Of a stretch of 64,000 nt of DNA, positions 33,666 to 46,664 are shown piece by piece. The position numbers were made by a program, and so were the translations under genes. This stretch comes from Enoplosus armatus (lineage: Eukaryota > Chordata > Actinopteri > Centrarchiformes > Enoplosidae). The DNA is taken from assembly GCF_043641665.1 (NCBI RefSeq), contig NC_092195.1, forward strand, positions 15,777,774-15,841,773, in the 5' to 3' direction. Each line of letters opens with the position of its first letter. Positions within the stretch are counted from its first letter, which is position 1. The notes beneath the pieces were generated by a model. That model searched no databases. It was not told the DNA's origin and saw nothing but the letters and a program-made list of their open reading frames with translations.

Positions 33666-35779
33666 ATCCACATGTTGCAACAGGTCATAGAAATATTCAG
33701 CAAGTGTAGAAGTAGAAATCGAGACATTGCTGTTTAACAATCAGGCAGCCCTACTATTTGGAGGGGTTTACTGACCATCCAGCAGCTAGCTTAGCCGCGG
33801 TGACTGCATGCCGCTCTTCAGAAGTCCAGACCTCAGCTGCAGGTTTCACACATCCTCTAACTCTAAATAAAACTAGGTGACTCCTGAACGTAGGCTTACC
33901 TGTGGCGTTAGCAAGCCACCTGAGAACACACATGTGAATAAGACCTGTCCTGGACCAGTCAGTGGGGTCTCTCTGAGCACAGAGAGACCACACTGAAAAA
34001 CAGACTAAACCTTGACTGGGCAGCAGTGCCCACAGTGGTCTTTCCAGTTAAAAGAAAAAAAACCAACACATTTCTGCATTTCTGGAGCAAGTAAATATTT
34101 TTGGACATGGTCAGACGCCAGGTGCAACATCACCCTGCTGCGTCTCACAGTAAGTACACTAAAAGTAAACTTCTACATATTTTGGGCACATCAAGGTTTT
34201 GCCACCTAATGGTTAAGCAGGTACAACCTGACCTACATGCAGTAAATAGAGCGGTTCTTTGTATCAGCAATTAATCAAAATGAGTCCTAACAAAGTGCTA
34301 CTGTCCCGGGTACTCAGATAAGGGAAGGCACAAGAAATTATGATAGGCGCTGTATGCATCATGCCAGCCTTATATTTCCACTGAGGATTTTTGTGTTTGC
34401 GAGTATGTGTACGGCAGGAGGGCGTTCACCTTTCTCTGTGCATTACAGCTCAATGGGAAGAGACAGGCTCATAAATAAAATGCGTCATCTTTATCTGTCT
34501 GCCTGTCTTGATATGGTACCTACAAGCCAATCTATTAATCTACCACACCTGTAGGTCACCCAGCCTACCCACCTGCTACTCGTACTACCCGTACTGCACT
34601 TATGTCACTACACATTTACCCTCTTATGGGCTGTTTGTTGTGTTATTGTTTCACTATGCTGTTTTTTGAGGCTTGATATGCAATGGTGCATTTGCACAAG
34701 TGTTGTCACAATGCATGAGGGTTATTGAGAGTGAATGCGTGGGTGGACGTGTGAAAAATGAATGCCATTTTGAATGCATGAATGCCGTTGTGTGTGTAAG
34801 TATATATCATCAAGAGGGGAAGGCCTGAAATGTTGATCTAACCTTGTGCCTCAGCTGTTTTCATTCCCTATTCAGTAGAGTTTAATATTGAAGGACTCTG
34901 AGCTGTCAAAACACATCAGCGATAACGCATATTATGGTACAATGTGCTTGGTTATGTGGTGAGGCACATTTTTCCCTGTTGAGAGATATGTTAGTGGTAA
35001 TATCTCTTCACACTGGATGGATGGGTGGAGGGATCAGAGGTCTGTTCCTATCTAAATGAACACATGGTCACTTTTTGTTTTCTCTTCTTGTTTCTGTGGT
35101 TTTCCCTCCTCTCCTTCTACAGCTCAATTTTCACTCAGTATAGAGACTGTGAGCCACAAATATACAACTTTTCACATAAGTAGAAGTGCTCCCCAAGACC
35201 TGTAAACAGACTTTGATGTGTAAAATTGAAGAACTAATACCTTTAAAAGAAGAAATATTAAGACAATGAACTAACCCCATTTCAGGGGAAAGGGTACAAT
35301 ACTGTATGACTAATGAAAAGTGTTAAAATGACAACTGAGTAGTAGAGTGGAAAACAATATCAGATCCCGAGTCGGTTCTTTCTATTTTGAACCGTTGCTC
35401 GGTAGCCAGCTGTTACAGAGTACACTGACAAATGAGGCGAGTCGGACAGTCAGCATAAAAAAACTCAAAGGTTCCACATCACCTCCGCTGTTCCCTGATT
35501 TACTCCCATTAACCTCCCTCCCTCCCTCAGCGGCTCGCGGCAGTCTTCGACCTCCATGACTTCAGCCTCCTGCTTTCCAAAAACCATGTCCTCGTTTTCT
35601 GCTCCCTGATGCCTGGAACCACAACCTGTGAAACTGGTTCCTACAAGGCACTATGTTTCCTTTGTGAGTTTCTGACCTACAGTACTTCGATGACCACAAA
35701 TGTTACATTAAGAGAATAATGTGGATATCATATTAATTTTTGATTTTGAGAAAGCTATTTATCAGGAAGAAATAGGCTG

Positions 35780-36010
35780 AAATACATCTTAATCTGTGGT
35801 AGTTAATGAAGTGAAAATACAAAGTCTTGTAGCCTTGAAATGCGAGGACATTACATTAAACATTAATCTCTGCCTTTCCTATTTAAGCATATTTAATGCT
35901 AAATACTTTTTCTATCCCTATAATGGAAGAAACGTCCTCTTACTAAAGCGAATTGCAGCTAATTTCTTCTCTTATCTGTGTACTTATTCACCACCCACTG
36001 AATTGAAATA
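35780..36010. promoter_or_regulatory. candidate conserved non-coding block
   Basis: AT-rich unique sequence: GTAGTTAATGAAGTGAAAAT, GACATTACATTAAACATTAA, CATATTTAATGCTAAATAC and GCGAATTGCAGCTAATTTC. Many ATTA cores and no microsatellite or MITE words. Confidence 0.2.
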
Positions 36011-36416
36011 GGAGAGCAATTCAAAAGCTGGTTAAACTCTGGGATGAAATATGTGGAATATTAGCCGATTCAAAAATGTAATGGACATAAGATGTATGAT
36101 AATTATGAAAGAGAAGTGCATGTAACCTTTAAAACGAGGAGCTCCAACAGACCCCCGACAAGTTGAATTTAAAAGGGCACTTAAACTTAAATCATGGAAA
36201 AACATATAGTATCTAGCCATGCAGAATGTTTGGGTTTAATTGTCTGGGTTTTTTAGAAGCCTGTTCTGAAAGACTTCAATCCTATCGCCAGACAAGACTG
36301 TCGATAATGGACGATTCTGCAAAATCCTGCTTAATGTTCAATGACAACATTTTTTAACGTCCATTGCCAACGTTTTAAAAATTCTCTGATGTAATGTTTC
36401 AGGGTTTTTTCAAACG

Positions 36417-36626
36417 TTTTCATTGAAAACAGCTGAATTCTGTGGCCGAAATGAATGCTACGAGAGCTGCGAGAGTGAACCAAAACATGAAAGTTGAGGG
36501 CCACAAAACCAAAACATTGGCTGGTAATTCTCTGTGGGTTTATCTCTACAAGTGACCCCTTTCACATTGCACTTAATCATTTGATCCATTGTTATTATAA
36601 AAGTATTGATTATAGCTGCTTTAAGG
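36417..36626 (+). mobile_element. non-autonomous DNA element, family C (copy 2, partial)
   Basis: The 3' half of the family: GTGAACCAAAACATGAAA, CTGTGGGTTTATCTCTACAAG, CCTTTCACATTGCACT, then TATTGATTATAGCTGCTTTAAGG at the end. It matches the copy at 42270-42455 closely. Confidence 0.7.
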
Positions 36627-36720
36627 TCAGGCAACTAAAACACTTGGTTAAGGTTAGCGAAGATTGTGATTACAGTTAATAAAAAACATTTTGATTACAG
36701 GTCTGAAAAGATGAACTTCA

Positions 36721-36749
<29 letters not shown>
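36721..36749. repeat. poly-C tract, 29 bases
   Basis: Uninterrupted C run on the plus strand, so poly-G on the minus strand. It lies about 95 bases beyond the right end of the family C element at 36417-36626. Confidence 0.9.
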
Positions 36750-36751
<2 letters not shown>

Positions 36752-37409
36752 ATGAAAGACATGGTACGCTCCCATTCATGTTACACCCTTACTTTCTGCC
36801 TGAAAGACATATATGATGCACAGCTTAATTCATAATAATTCCTTTGCACAGTGGGCCGTGAAGACAGACGAAGAGAGGTGAAACTAAAATTCAACTTTAA
36901 CTATTTGATGTAATTCAGCGTTATTCTTTAGTTTATCAGTGAAATGTATAGAACTAGACTGCAGACTGGAGTCTAACAGTGACAGCCAGCCATTATACAC
37001 ACATCTCCTGCATGAAATGGATACTAGAGGTTAGTGAGAAAAGGTTTTTTGTGATTTGGGGGAACTGACCATTTCAAAAGGTGCAGCTCAGCTACAGCTA
37101 CTTCCAGCCTAATTTAACACTGCACAAAACTACTCAGCCTCCACCTCGTGACGGGCTTTCTGAAACTACATCCCATGTTTTGCCTCTCATCCAATCCTGT
37201 GTGTCCTCCTACGGTGTGCATGTGTTTGTCTGTGTGTGTGTGTTGCTGTGTGTTTGTGAGTTCTGTCTTGGTTGGCACCCAGGACCCAGCTGTCGCAGTA
37301 GAGCGAATTTGCGCCAAGCCGGATACCCACGGGGCACAGTGGAGCCAGAGGCTGCCAGCTGGCCCAACACTCCCCCCCTCCACCCCTCGATGACACACTC
37401 ACAGAGACA

Positions 37410-37410
<1 letters not shown>

Positions 37411-37465
<55 letters not shown>
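37411..37465. repeat. (AC)n microsatellite
   Basis: About 27 AC units, with CACACTCACAGAGACACAAA before it and shorter GT-rich runs at 37217-37258. Confidence 0.95.
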
Positions 37466-37469
<4 letters not shown>

Positions 37470-37774
37470 CCTCTCTATCTCACACCCAAAAACTCCTCTA
37501 TTGACCTCTCAAACTTGCCTGCTTCCCCCTCCTCAATACACACATTTAGACACACTCAGGGTGGGCACACACCCAAGTCTTGGCATGTCAGAGCTGTAAA
37601 GGCGACAGGAGTGTCAACAACATCACACTGCTGCTACATAATCCTCCTCATCCCCCTGAGCACACCAGCGCAGACACACAGCCTCAATCAATAAATCAGT
37701 CCTCTCGCTCAACACGTCTTAAGGAAAAAAAGAGGCGGGGGGAGTGTTCAAGTAATTGCTGCTGGGACAGAAAG

Positions 37775-38110
37775 TGATGTCATCTTTAATTTTGGTGGAC
37801 TATTTATTATGGTAATGCAAGATCATAATGGCTGAGATTAAGAGGCCGATTTGGAGATAAATGTGAGAGTGTAATGTTCGAGAGAGAATGTAGGCCAACG
37901 AGACAATCAAGACATTTAGCTGTGGCTGAGGGATAAGAGCTGAGAGTGACTTTTGTTCCTTGAATTGATGTTTATTCACTGTTTTGTTGCCATAGATCTT
38001 AAACTGCCCATTCATATTGAAACGGTTATTGTTCAGCGTTATTTCAGCCCACGCATTATGCAAATCTCATCCAAGCCAATCAGCTGCAAATGCTCCACAG
38101 CGCTGGTTCT
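37775..38110. promoter_or_regulatory. candidate conserved non-coding block with octamer site
   Basis: Unique sequence containing a perfect POU octamer ATGCAAAT at 38058-38065, CCAATCAGCTG (CCAAT plus E-box) at about 38076, CTTTAATTTTGGTGGAC and TGAATTGATGTTTATTCAC (forkhead-like). The mixture of sites in 300 repeat-free bases is enhancer-like. Confidence 0.27.
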
Positions 38111-38834
38111 TAGGAACAGAAGAATACTTGTCATCATGGGTTATTGTGCTGGATGGTACTGAGAAAACTCGATGTGTCTCGCTGTGTTTGTGTGTGTGAG
38201 TTCATCCTCAGAGGTGTGGACAGGATGTCATCTCCTTCGTGGCTTTGACTGTGAGGAACTGATGCCAGTTTGTGCTGGTGTGTGACTGGAAGTGGCCACA
38301 GGACTATACTGACACGCACACACCCACACACACAACCATGCACATGTCCTATCTACCTGTTCACACACATAATCTCAAGTATGCACACATGATGGAAAGA
38401 CAGATATTGCTACCTCACCCACACACCTGCATAAAAGGACAGACAGCACTTGCAAAACACACATAGTCGGTCCCTGCGGCTCTGCTCCAGCCGAGCTCCA
38501 GAGTGACTCACAACCCCAGTGCAACATCAGATCGATCCGTGCAACCATCTTGCCGGAATCTATTGACTTCAACATAACAATGCAAAAGTATAAATATGTA
38601 TACGAGTTTAAACAAACAATATTCTACACACAATACAATTCTGTCACCACATTGATAAAATTACTAATCAACATGGTCGTGTTCCAACATTTTCGGGCTA
38701 ATAAACAAAATACTGGACTTTGTTGTCGGTGTCTATAAACGCTGAATTAAGATAAGTTGAGTAATACTCAAATTTTACTTTTTTCAAGTATTGAGTTCAA
38801 CATCATAATGGGAAATGTTGTTCATGCCAGTGCT

Positions 38835-38985
38835 TGAAATTTTGACCTGATGATGGTGCTAGAGGAAGTCACTTATGGTCTGACAGTTCATCCTGTGGGG
38901 GACATGAATGTCTGTACCACATTACTTGGCAATCCATCCAATAGTTGTTGGGATATCCAGTCGGGACCAAAGTGGTGGACTAGTT
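38835..38985 (+). repeat. dispersed repeat family D (copy 3)
   Basis: GATGGTGCTAGAGGAAGTCA, GGGGGACATGAATGTCTGTA and AATCCATCCAATAGTTGTTG appear in family order. Confidence 0.65.
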
Positions 38986-40720
38986 CAGGTTCTGTGGGTT
39001 TTCTGCTGAGGATCTCACTACCTCTTGCCTAATTTGACAACATTTATGAAGTGCTCTGAGACACCGATCAGAAAGAGACCGCAAACTCTTCAGTGAACAT
39101 GACAAAGAGAAGGAGGCCCCCTCCTGCTTTGATCGGTTGGGGTTCAACATGAAATCTGTGTTTGATGGCAAAGTCACAGCAGGATCTCAACAACAACAAC
39201 ACAATCTCCTAACTTGACAGACTGACCATCTTATTTTCTAGACATAAGTGTTTTGCAGTCTGATCCCAACATTAGAGATATATGACAGGTGGTGAAAACC
39301 AATTAAAAAAACGAAACAAATGCCTGATGGGTAATCAGATTTGCATAATACTGTTTGGAAACGATTGCCTAAGAATTGTGAGATTTTTATCAGAAGATCT
39401 ATGGTTAACCAGAGCCCACATACAGGGTTGCACAACAAGGTAGGAGGAATGTTTCTGTTTGTTCCAACAACCCATCTATTACCTGCAGCTGTCATGAATT
39501 TTGCATAAAGATATTGTGAAAGGGTCCAATTTTCGCTGAGAATAGAATGCAATTGTACAACAGAGAAGAGAGGGCACTAAAACACGATGAATGTCCGAGG
39601 CACTGGATTAAACATTTTCCTCACGTACTGGTTTGTTTGGGTTGAGGTTGCTGACCGTAAATGTCCCCTTTCTATTGATCATCAACCTCTAAGACAAATA
39701 TGACCTGTGACAAACAAACTGCTTCTGTCTCCATAACAATTTTAGCAAGGGAGCGATATGGGACACTGATGTTAATCATTCACCAGGCCAGTGGAAATAC
39801 CCTGACATCAAATATCTCCCATCCAGGTGGGGGAAAATGGAGAATGAAAAGCCTCTAAATGAATATTGACTCATACACACAGTGGATGAAAGCGAGGAGG
39901 CCATCAAACAGGCCTGTACTTTAAACCCCTTAGGACACCAGCACCACCACATGTTTTACTGTCCCAGTTCTGTGCAACAGTGAAAACAAGAATAGACGAT
40001 TTCTCACCAAAGGCAGCATGTTACATCATTTCTTCTGTTCTGTGTTTTTGTTCTTTTTTTGTTTTTCTTTCCTTTTTTTCTACATTATTCCACAGCGAAG
40101 CCATCAAGCCAGTCACTCACGAACCAGACAGATCAAGGCCCAGCAGTGTTAAATGTGTCGGCCATTTTGGCTCCGTCAGAGCTGGTGGCACGCAGAGCAA
40201 CTGCTCATTAGAAGGCAAGTGTGACAGAGCCTCTCCCCCCTTCCACCAGACGGGTTCGATTTCCTCACCCAAACAGAGAAGGGGGGGAGAGCAGAGGAGG
40301 GGGGAGGAGAGGGGCAGATGGTGGCGGCGAATGAAAGAGAAAGCAGGAGCAGGGAGGAAGACTGGAGGGAGAGTGAAAGTGAAAATAGAGGAGAGAAAAC
40401 GAAGGAGAGACGCAGTGCGAGAGAAGTGGAGGGAGAGAGGAAACGTGCCGGCGGATATCATTAGGGTCGGGTGCAGGGCTGTTTAACGAGCGAGCTCACA
40501 GCACCCCTCCATCCTCAGTGGCGCCTGCTGGCTGGAGGCCCCCAGGTTCTGGCTCCCCAGTAGGGGCTCCTGCCTGTTCCATCACCGCTGAACATAGGGG
40601 GGAGCTGAGGATGGAGATTTATTTTCTCTCACTACCTGTGGAGCAGCCAGCACATTTGCACAGACACATGCCCAGGCTTAAAAATACCCAAAGAAACATT
40701 GACTCAGGATCTCATTCTCT

Positions 40721-40748
40721 CACACACACACACACACACACACACACA
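40721..40748. repeat. (CA)n microsatellite
   Basis: 14 CA units after CTCATTCTCT. Confidence 0.92.
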
Positions 40749-41544
40749 TCTACAGCCTCAGGGAAGAAAGGCTTACTGCATGCGCTCCCTCTTTTTTTCT
40801 CTTTTTTTCCCCTTCTCCCGTCAGAGGTATAATTGACTCTGCCTGACACATAAACATAGTGGTAATAACCCCGGCTTCCCCTTGATGTTGAGCGGCGGTG
40901 CACACAGCTGTGCGAGGTGCTGGGAAAAGTCACCGGGCAGCAGGCGTCTGCTAGCTTGTAGCATCCCCGCCGTCGCCTGTTCAACTGTGTGTGACTGCAC
41001 AGCCGCCATGGGAGTCTGACCAGAAAACATTTCGCTGTAGACTCGGAAGACGAGCCAATTCTCATTTGAATACATGAGTGAAAGGAAGGGAGAAAGACTG
41101 AAATCACAAGGCTGAAAGGTTATGTGAGTTTCACCAGCGGCACAGGCAGAAAGAAAGAGCGGGAAATTAAAGAAGAAGTAACAGTTGTTAAGATGAATAA
41201 GAAGCCATGTTATAGAGCATCTCTTGGCTGTGCACCAGAGAATAGACATAAATAGATATCAAGCTTAACAAAAATGTGACACCTACTTTAATTGGTTGGC
41301 CTGCTGAGAATAACACTGCATATTATCTCCCTATTAAGCTGTTTCCTATCTGCCATTGCAATGAAATCCAACTGCTCTGTGCTATTAGAAAATATGATCT
41401 TAAAGGATGAGTCTTGTGATTGTCTAGATGTTTAAATCACATGAAAAGACCAACACAGACCAAAACCAACAAAGAATTGATCCGACTAACAAGTACTGAG
41501 TTTCCAACACTTGATATATCTTATTCCGCTGTGCTGTTGAGCTC

Positions 41545-41740
41545 CATTGTGGTCCAAAAACTATTAAAAACACATCAATGAGCTACAGCGTTGCACTGAC
41601 TGACATGTTGCTTGGCACTGTAGTTTATATTGAACTGCGGCTGTAAATACTCACTAGTGCACCAGTTTCACAGCTAAAAGTCCCCAACAAATTAAAAATG
41701 TACTCCTGTTTGAGTTACGTTTGCTAAAAACTAAAGACAC
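41545..41740 (+). repeat. dispersed repeat family E (copy 1)
   Basis: GTGGTCCAAAAACTATTAAAA, ACACATCAATGAGC, GCACTGACTGACATGTTGC, ATACTCACTAGTGCACCAG and TACTCCTGTTTGAGTTACG. The last words recur at 53957-54050. I recognise it as a common teleost repeat of unknown class. Confidence 0.55.
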
Positions 41741-42089
41741 TATATATTTGTGACTCGTTTTTAAGGATTTACGTCTTTAGTAAGAACCATTGGACTTTGA
41801 TCTTTTTATGGTAGTAAGTATTATATAGTATTTAGTACTATATAAGTATATAGAGAAATTTCACACATGTAGTTCAAAGCGCTTTGTAGGATAATTGAAC
41901 ATTAAAAGTTCTGGTTTCTTTGCATGCTTCCCACACAATTTGATTCCCCAAGGGAAAGGATGCTGTAAACACAACATTCATTTCATATCACCTACTAAAG
42001 TTGGCATGGCAAACATTTTAGCAAACAGTTGCCTATATACACATCCAACGGACACGGAGCAACGTTATCATTCATTCACTAGTCGCATT

Positions 42090-42455
42090 TCTGGCAACAT
42101 GGCGAATGTAAGTCCATCTGACAAAAAAATGTCTACTATAGGCTATATCCACTATGTTGACCAGCTAGTCACTAACGTCGTCTGCTATTTGGTGCTGGAC
42201 AGGTAGGAAACAGCAGATTGATCAGAACTTTTTTTAGCGGCCTGTTCTGACTGGAAACAAGGTTGATGAGAACGGTGGGAGTGAACCAAAACATGAAACT
42301 GAAAGATGCTAAAACGCTCCGTAGAGCTGAGAGAAACGACTGGCTTGGGTGTTAAATATCTGTAGGTTCGTCTCAACAAGCGAATCCTTTCACATTACAC
42401 GTAGTCATTTGACCCAATGTTTATATAAAAATATTGATTTGTGCCGCTTTAAGGG
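42090..42455 (+). mobile_element. non-autonomous DNA element, family C (copy 3)
   Basis: Best plus-strand copy. GACCAGCTAGTCACTAACG, GGTGCTGGACAGGTAGGAAA, GAGTGAACCAAAACATGAAA, CTCCGTAGAGCTGAGAGAAA and CCTTTCACATTACACGTAG appear in order, ending in GTGCCGCTTTAAGG. The terminal word is the reverse complement of the first bases of the copy at 62353. The left end is uncertain and may reach 41998. Confidence 0.75.
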
Positions 42456-43503
42456 ACAACCATTAGTTTAGGAGAAAGCTAAACTGAATGTAAAGGTCTT
42501 TAGATGGAGCCTTCCCACTTTTCTGAACCATTATTTCCCTCTATACTCTGCAGTTGTCCAATTGAATACATTTTTCAGCCTTCTTCTTTGACCTGAAAAA
42601 GACCCCTTAAACTTTGAAAGGTTGCCACAGTAAATCAGTGTAATGCAAGTGCGCATTATTCTCTGCAATGCTGACACTGGACGCGGCAAAGCTGGCAAGA
42701 TAAAACCCCATAAAAAAAGTGGCTGTTGGCAGTGAGAGCATAGTGAGGCGGCAGAGAGTGGGGACTGGGAGTTCACGACCGGATGGATGTCAGCTTGATC
42801 CATACTGAATCAACACACAGCGAAGGTTGATAAGAAGGCTTAACCTCCTCAGCTGGTGAAGAGGCTCTCCTGATGCCCTCTTACATGTGTGCACAGTTTT
42901 GTAAAGATATGGCATGTACATAACGAGCACACTGATGTTTCCACTTGCAGATACAGGCACATGTAGAGATAATGATGCACACAGAGACACTGACACCGGC
43001 ACAAACAGCCCACTGAGATCAGGGATGATCCTCGCCAAAACAAGCAACATCAATTGCTTTGAAAGGTTTTCATATCAGTCATATTGACAGGATCAGGGTG
43101 GAGGGGGAGACGGTGGGATATAGATGAAAGACAACAGGAGGACAAAAAGCATAGAGATCAAAAAGAAAAAAAGTTGGATTAAAGCTGAAAAATGAAAGCG
43201 AGAGAATAAAACAGGGGTAATAGCGGAGTGGGGTTAAAGGAAAAACAATTTTGACACAAACCACTAGTTGAAAATAACACGTACTGAGAAATCAAACAAG
43301 ATAAGAGGGGGGAGATAAGACTCAGGGAGAGACGAGGAAGGCATGAGAAGGAGTGTGAGAAAAGAAGAAGACAGAGAGAAACTTTTCTTTGTCAAAGCTC
43401 TAAAGAAGGCTTCTCGCTCCTTCTCCCCTCCGACATTAAAACACGAAGGAAAACAGATGTGATAACCCTCGCTGCTCAATATGATACAGTGTCAAGTACG
43501 GAG

Positions 43504-43524
43504 TCACACACACACACACACACT
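43504..43524. repeat. (AC)n microsatellite, short
   Basis: About 10 AC units followed by ACTCACACACTGAC. Confidence 0.85.
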
Positions 43525-43699
43525 CACACACTGACAAATACTCACGGTGTGTGGCCAGAGCCCCCTATCTGAGTACCAGTGCTCATCCTGACACTCCAAA
43601 GGGGCTCAGCGGGTGCACTGTCTAAGATGTTTAATTCATACAGCCGCCTGCTTGTGCTCAACATGAATGTGTGACGGAGGAGGATGGGAATGCGAAGCG

Positions 43700-44060
43700 T
43701 TATGCGCAAGGCTGAGGATGATTCAGAGACACAAGAGAGGGAGGCTACAAAAATAGAGAAAAGGAGAGATAATGCCAATGAATGAATGAATGAAGAAGAA
43801 GAAGAAGATGAAGATGACGATGAAGAAGAAGAAGTATCCATGGTGACAAAGAAAACAAGATTATAGAAATAGAGAGAGAGAGAGGAGAGAAAACAATGAA
43901 GAGATGAGAGAGCACATGTTTGAGATACATTCTCAGATGCTGGCGCACACAGAATGAGTGATGGATAGAATTAGAGCAGCAAAACTGAGAGAGAGAAAAA
44001 AAGAGGGACAGGGAAAAGTGAGAAAACAGTGGAGGGAAATTTCGCAGACACACACAAAGA
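43700..44060. repeat. purine-rich low-complexity block with (AATG)n and (GAA/GAT)n
   Basis: AATG units at 43777-43792 run into GAA/GAT/GAC triplets to 43834, then GAGAGA runs near 43870. Frames on both strands are therefore artefactually open (Ser-rich or Glu-rich). Confidence 0.85.
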
Positions 44061-44674
44061 CAAAATAAAAACTGTGGAGATCTCCGGGCAGGCGGTGCGA
44101 GCCCAGAGTGCTGAGGGTGTGTGTTGCAGGTCTCAGGAGAGGCAGGCAGGGGACTGAGTGCTAGTGATTTTCTGTCATATCTCTCTTTCTCTTCATCTCT
44201 CACGCCTGTTATCATCCTCCTCCTCCTCCCTCACCTCACCCTCCCCACTGCAGCACATGTAGCAAAAGTACTACAGCATGTGTAGGATTTGTAACCATCA
44301 ATTTCAATGTGGGATTCCTCAGATACCTTGGCCTAATTAGTTTCTCAAAATGAAGACCATGTTTCTCATGCAACCTGTTCCTTCCTGTCATAAAAAGAGG
44401 ATGTTGAAGGTTGTCTCCTCTCTTATTGCAACGACGTAAAACCTTTAACTTTGAAAAGCAAACAAGCAGATTTCCCCCCAAATTTAATCGAATGTATTTT
44501 TTAGTACATTTAGTAAAGTCAAATTATTAAAATGTTTATAGGTTTTCTCTAATGGCTCTATTAATTGTTAGTATATCATTTATTAATGCCTTGACTTGTG
44601 AATATCTGCCTTCTTAGCTAGCTCTTGTCTTGTTACTGATCTATAAAGTATTAATAAATGGAAATAATAAACAC

Positions 44675-45132
44675 TTTGGGTCACTTTCTTGCCTAGACTG
44701 AGATGAGACCACTGATACCACTCGCATGTCTGTCTGTTCAGTGTAAAGCTGGAGCCTGCAGGCAGTTAGCTTAGTTTAGCATAAAGACTGGAACAGGGGG
44801 GAAACAGCTAGCCTGTCTCTGTCCAAAGGCAAAAAACCCCAGCACCTGTAAAATGGTCTTTGTTTAATTCCTACAAAAGTGTCACTGCTCCCAGCCAAGA
44901 AATAGACCCGCACATAACCCCCAGTAAAAACGCAACAAGTCCCTTTTACACTTGTTTCCTTTTTTGCCAGGCTAGCCATTTTTCTCCTGTCTTTATGCTA
45001 AGCTAAGATAACCGTTTCCTGGCTCTGGCTATATTGAACGGACAAACATGAGAGTGATATCAATCTTCTCATCTAAGTCTCGGCAAGACAGCAAATAAAA
45101 GTATTTCCCCAAATCCTGAACTGTTACTTTAA
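44675..45132 (+). mobile_element. foldback MITE, family A (copy 2, near full length)
   Basis: CTTTCTTGCCTAGACTGAGA TGAG at the left; GGCAGTTAGCTTAGTTTAGC, ATAAAGACTGGAACAGGG and CTAGCCTGTCTCTGTCCAAA in the middle; TTTATGCTAAGCTAAGATAA and GAGTGATATCAATCTTCTCA at the right, then AAAGTATTTCCCC. Left and right ends are inverse to each other in part, as in a foldback element. Confidence 0.8.
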
Positions 45133-45292
45133 AACCATTACCAAACACATCAAATACACAAAATGCGTGAGTACTCGCAGTCATTTCCATTTGTGATCTA
45201 CAGCAGGGTCCTGAGGCCCGATGGAGGCTGCTGTGTGAAAACCCCAAACTGCAACGTCACACCTCTCCAGCCACAACATCTGTCAGGTAATC

Positions 45293-45307
45293 TTTTTTTT
45301 TTTTTTT
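45293..45307. repeat. poly-T tract
   Basis: 15 T residues, 38 bases before a long (AC)n array. Confidence 0.85.
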
Positions 45308-45343
45308 GCAAACTCAGTCTACATCCGCTGCGTGTGAGCAGAT

Positions 45344-45345
<2 letters not shown>

Positions 45346-45412
<67 letters not shown>
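45346..45412. repeat. (AC)n microsatellite
   Basis: About 33 AC units between GATGT and AGCGCTG. Confidence 0.97.
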
Positions 45413-45413
<1 letters not shown>

Positions 45414-45819
45414 CGCTGCACAGTGTGAGTTGTAACCTCCTAGTTGGTAATCACACACAGAATAAACAGAGAACACATTATACATGAAGATTAATCTGTT
45501 TATTATATATACTCAGCATGATATCAATATCATCATTAATATCCATCGTTAGGCACCTTATATCTAGAGAGACTGGGAGTAGAGACTTGGTCTGCATGCC
45601 TGTTGGTTACAAAAACACTCGAACAGAATCAAAACATGCTGTCAACATGGCAGAAAAAAAAATCGTACATTTGTTGTCTTCTGTTTAGATTGTGTTTGAG
45701 GTGTTGCTTACATGTTTGCTTCTACACTTGTTTATGCATAACTAATGTGAAGCCTGTGAGCGGCTGTGACTGTGTTTACTGCTAATTTGTTGAGAAATAC
45801 GTGTGTTTTTAGTGTCACC

Positions 45820-45844
45820 GTGTGTGTGTGTGTGTGTGTGTGTG
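45820..45844. repeat. (GT)n microsatellite
   Basis: About 12 GT units, of opposite strand sense to the (AC)n array 400 bases to its left. Confidence 0.92.
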
Positions 45845-46664
45845 CGCTTGTGTATTTTAAACACAAGTCTGGGTTTGTGTGCATCTGACGTGCGTGCCAG
45901 CATGTGTGAAAGTTCTTGTGCAATAACATTGTGTGAGGTTCTGGCGTTCTCTTGTGTAACAGTGCACTGTGTATCAGCGTCTATGAGTGCGTGCCAAACC
46001 TCTTACAGGTAGTGGGAGACTATGGGCTGAGCCAGTTCAGGCAAGTCCTCGGACATCTTGGCACAGTTGCCAGATCTCAAGCTGGTTATACCTGGATATG
46101 GAGCCAGAAATACAGTGGAAAGTTTCCCTCGTGCCTCTGGAGGAAAATCTATTCCCTCGCTGCAAGTAGAAAGCGAGCACACACTCTGGAGAGTTACAAT
46201 AAAGAATCAATATTTTACTGCCTACACCGAGGGTTATTACAGCGCTGCAACCTGGGCTATGGATCACTAAAACGCACTGCTACATTTGTTATGGAGAGCT
46301 TACAAGCAAATTTAGGTCTTGACCCAAAGTTTAGACTGTCTGCATGAATTTTGAAAAAAAAAAAAATTCAAAGAGGCTTTGAGAGAAAAGGAATACATTT
46401 TGATACAAACGCTTTCAATAATCCTTTACAATCACGCTGAAGTGCAGAATTGCAATTGAGTTAGAACACAGACACAGTACTTTCTTTACAGGGCAACAAT
46501 GAAAAATATGATGAAATTCAATGCAAGTGGTTCATATATGGTAAGATCACAAGAAGTCAGCCTTGTGTTCTTTTCCTTCCCGATTTGGGAATGCATGGAC
46601 CTTGGTTTTGTCAGGCTTTTATGTGCAAATTTCAATGCTTCTGACCCAATCCGAGCAAAACGTA

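Noticed and set aside
39980..40486. 168-codon plus-strand frame
   Set aside because: Its second half is a purine-rich tract giving Arg/Glu/Gly runs; the opposite strand is equally open and no domain is seen.
45952..46347. 131-codon plus-strand frame
   Set aside because: No recognised domain, the opposite strand is also partly open, and there is no promoter or convincing splice context. A frame of this size is expected by chance in 64 kb.
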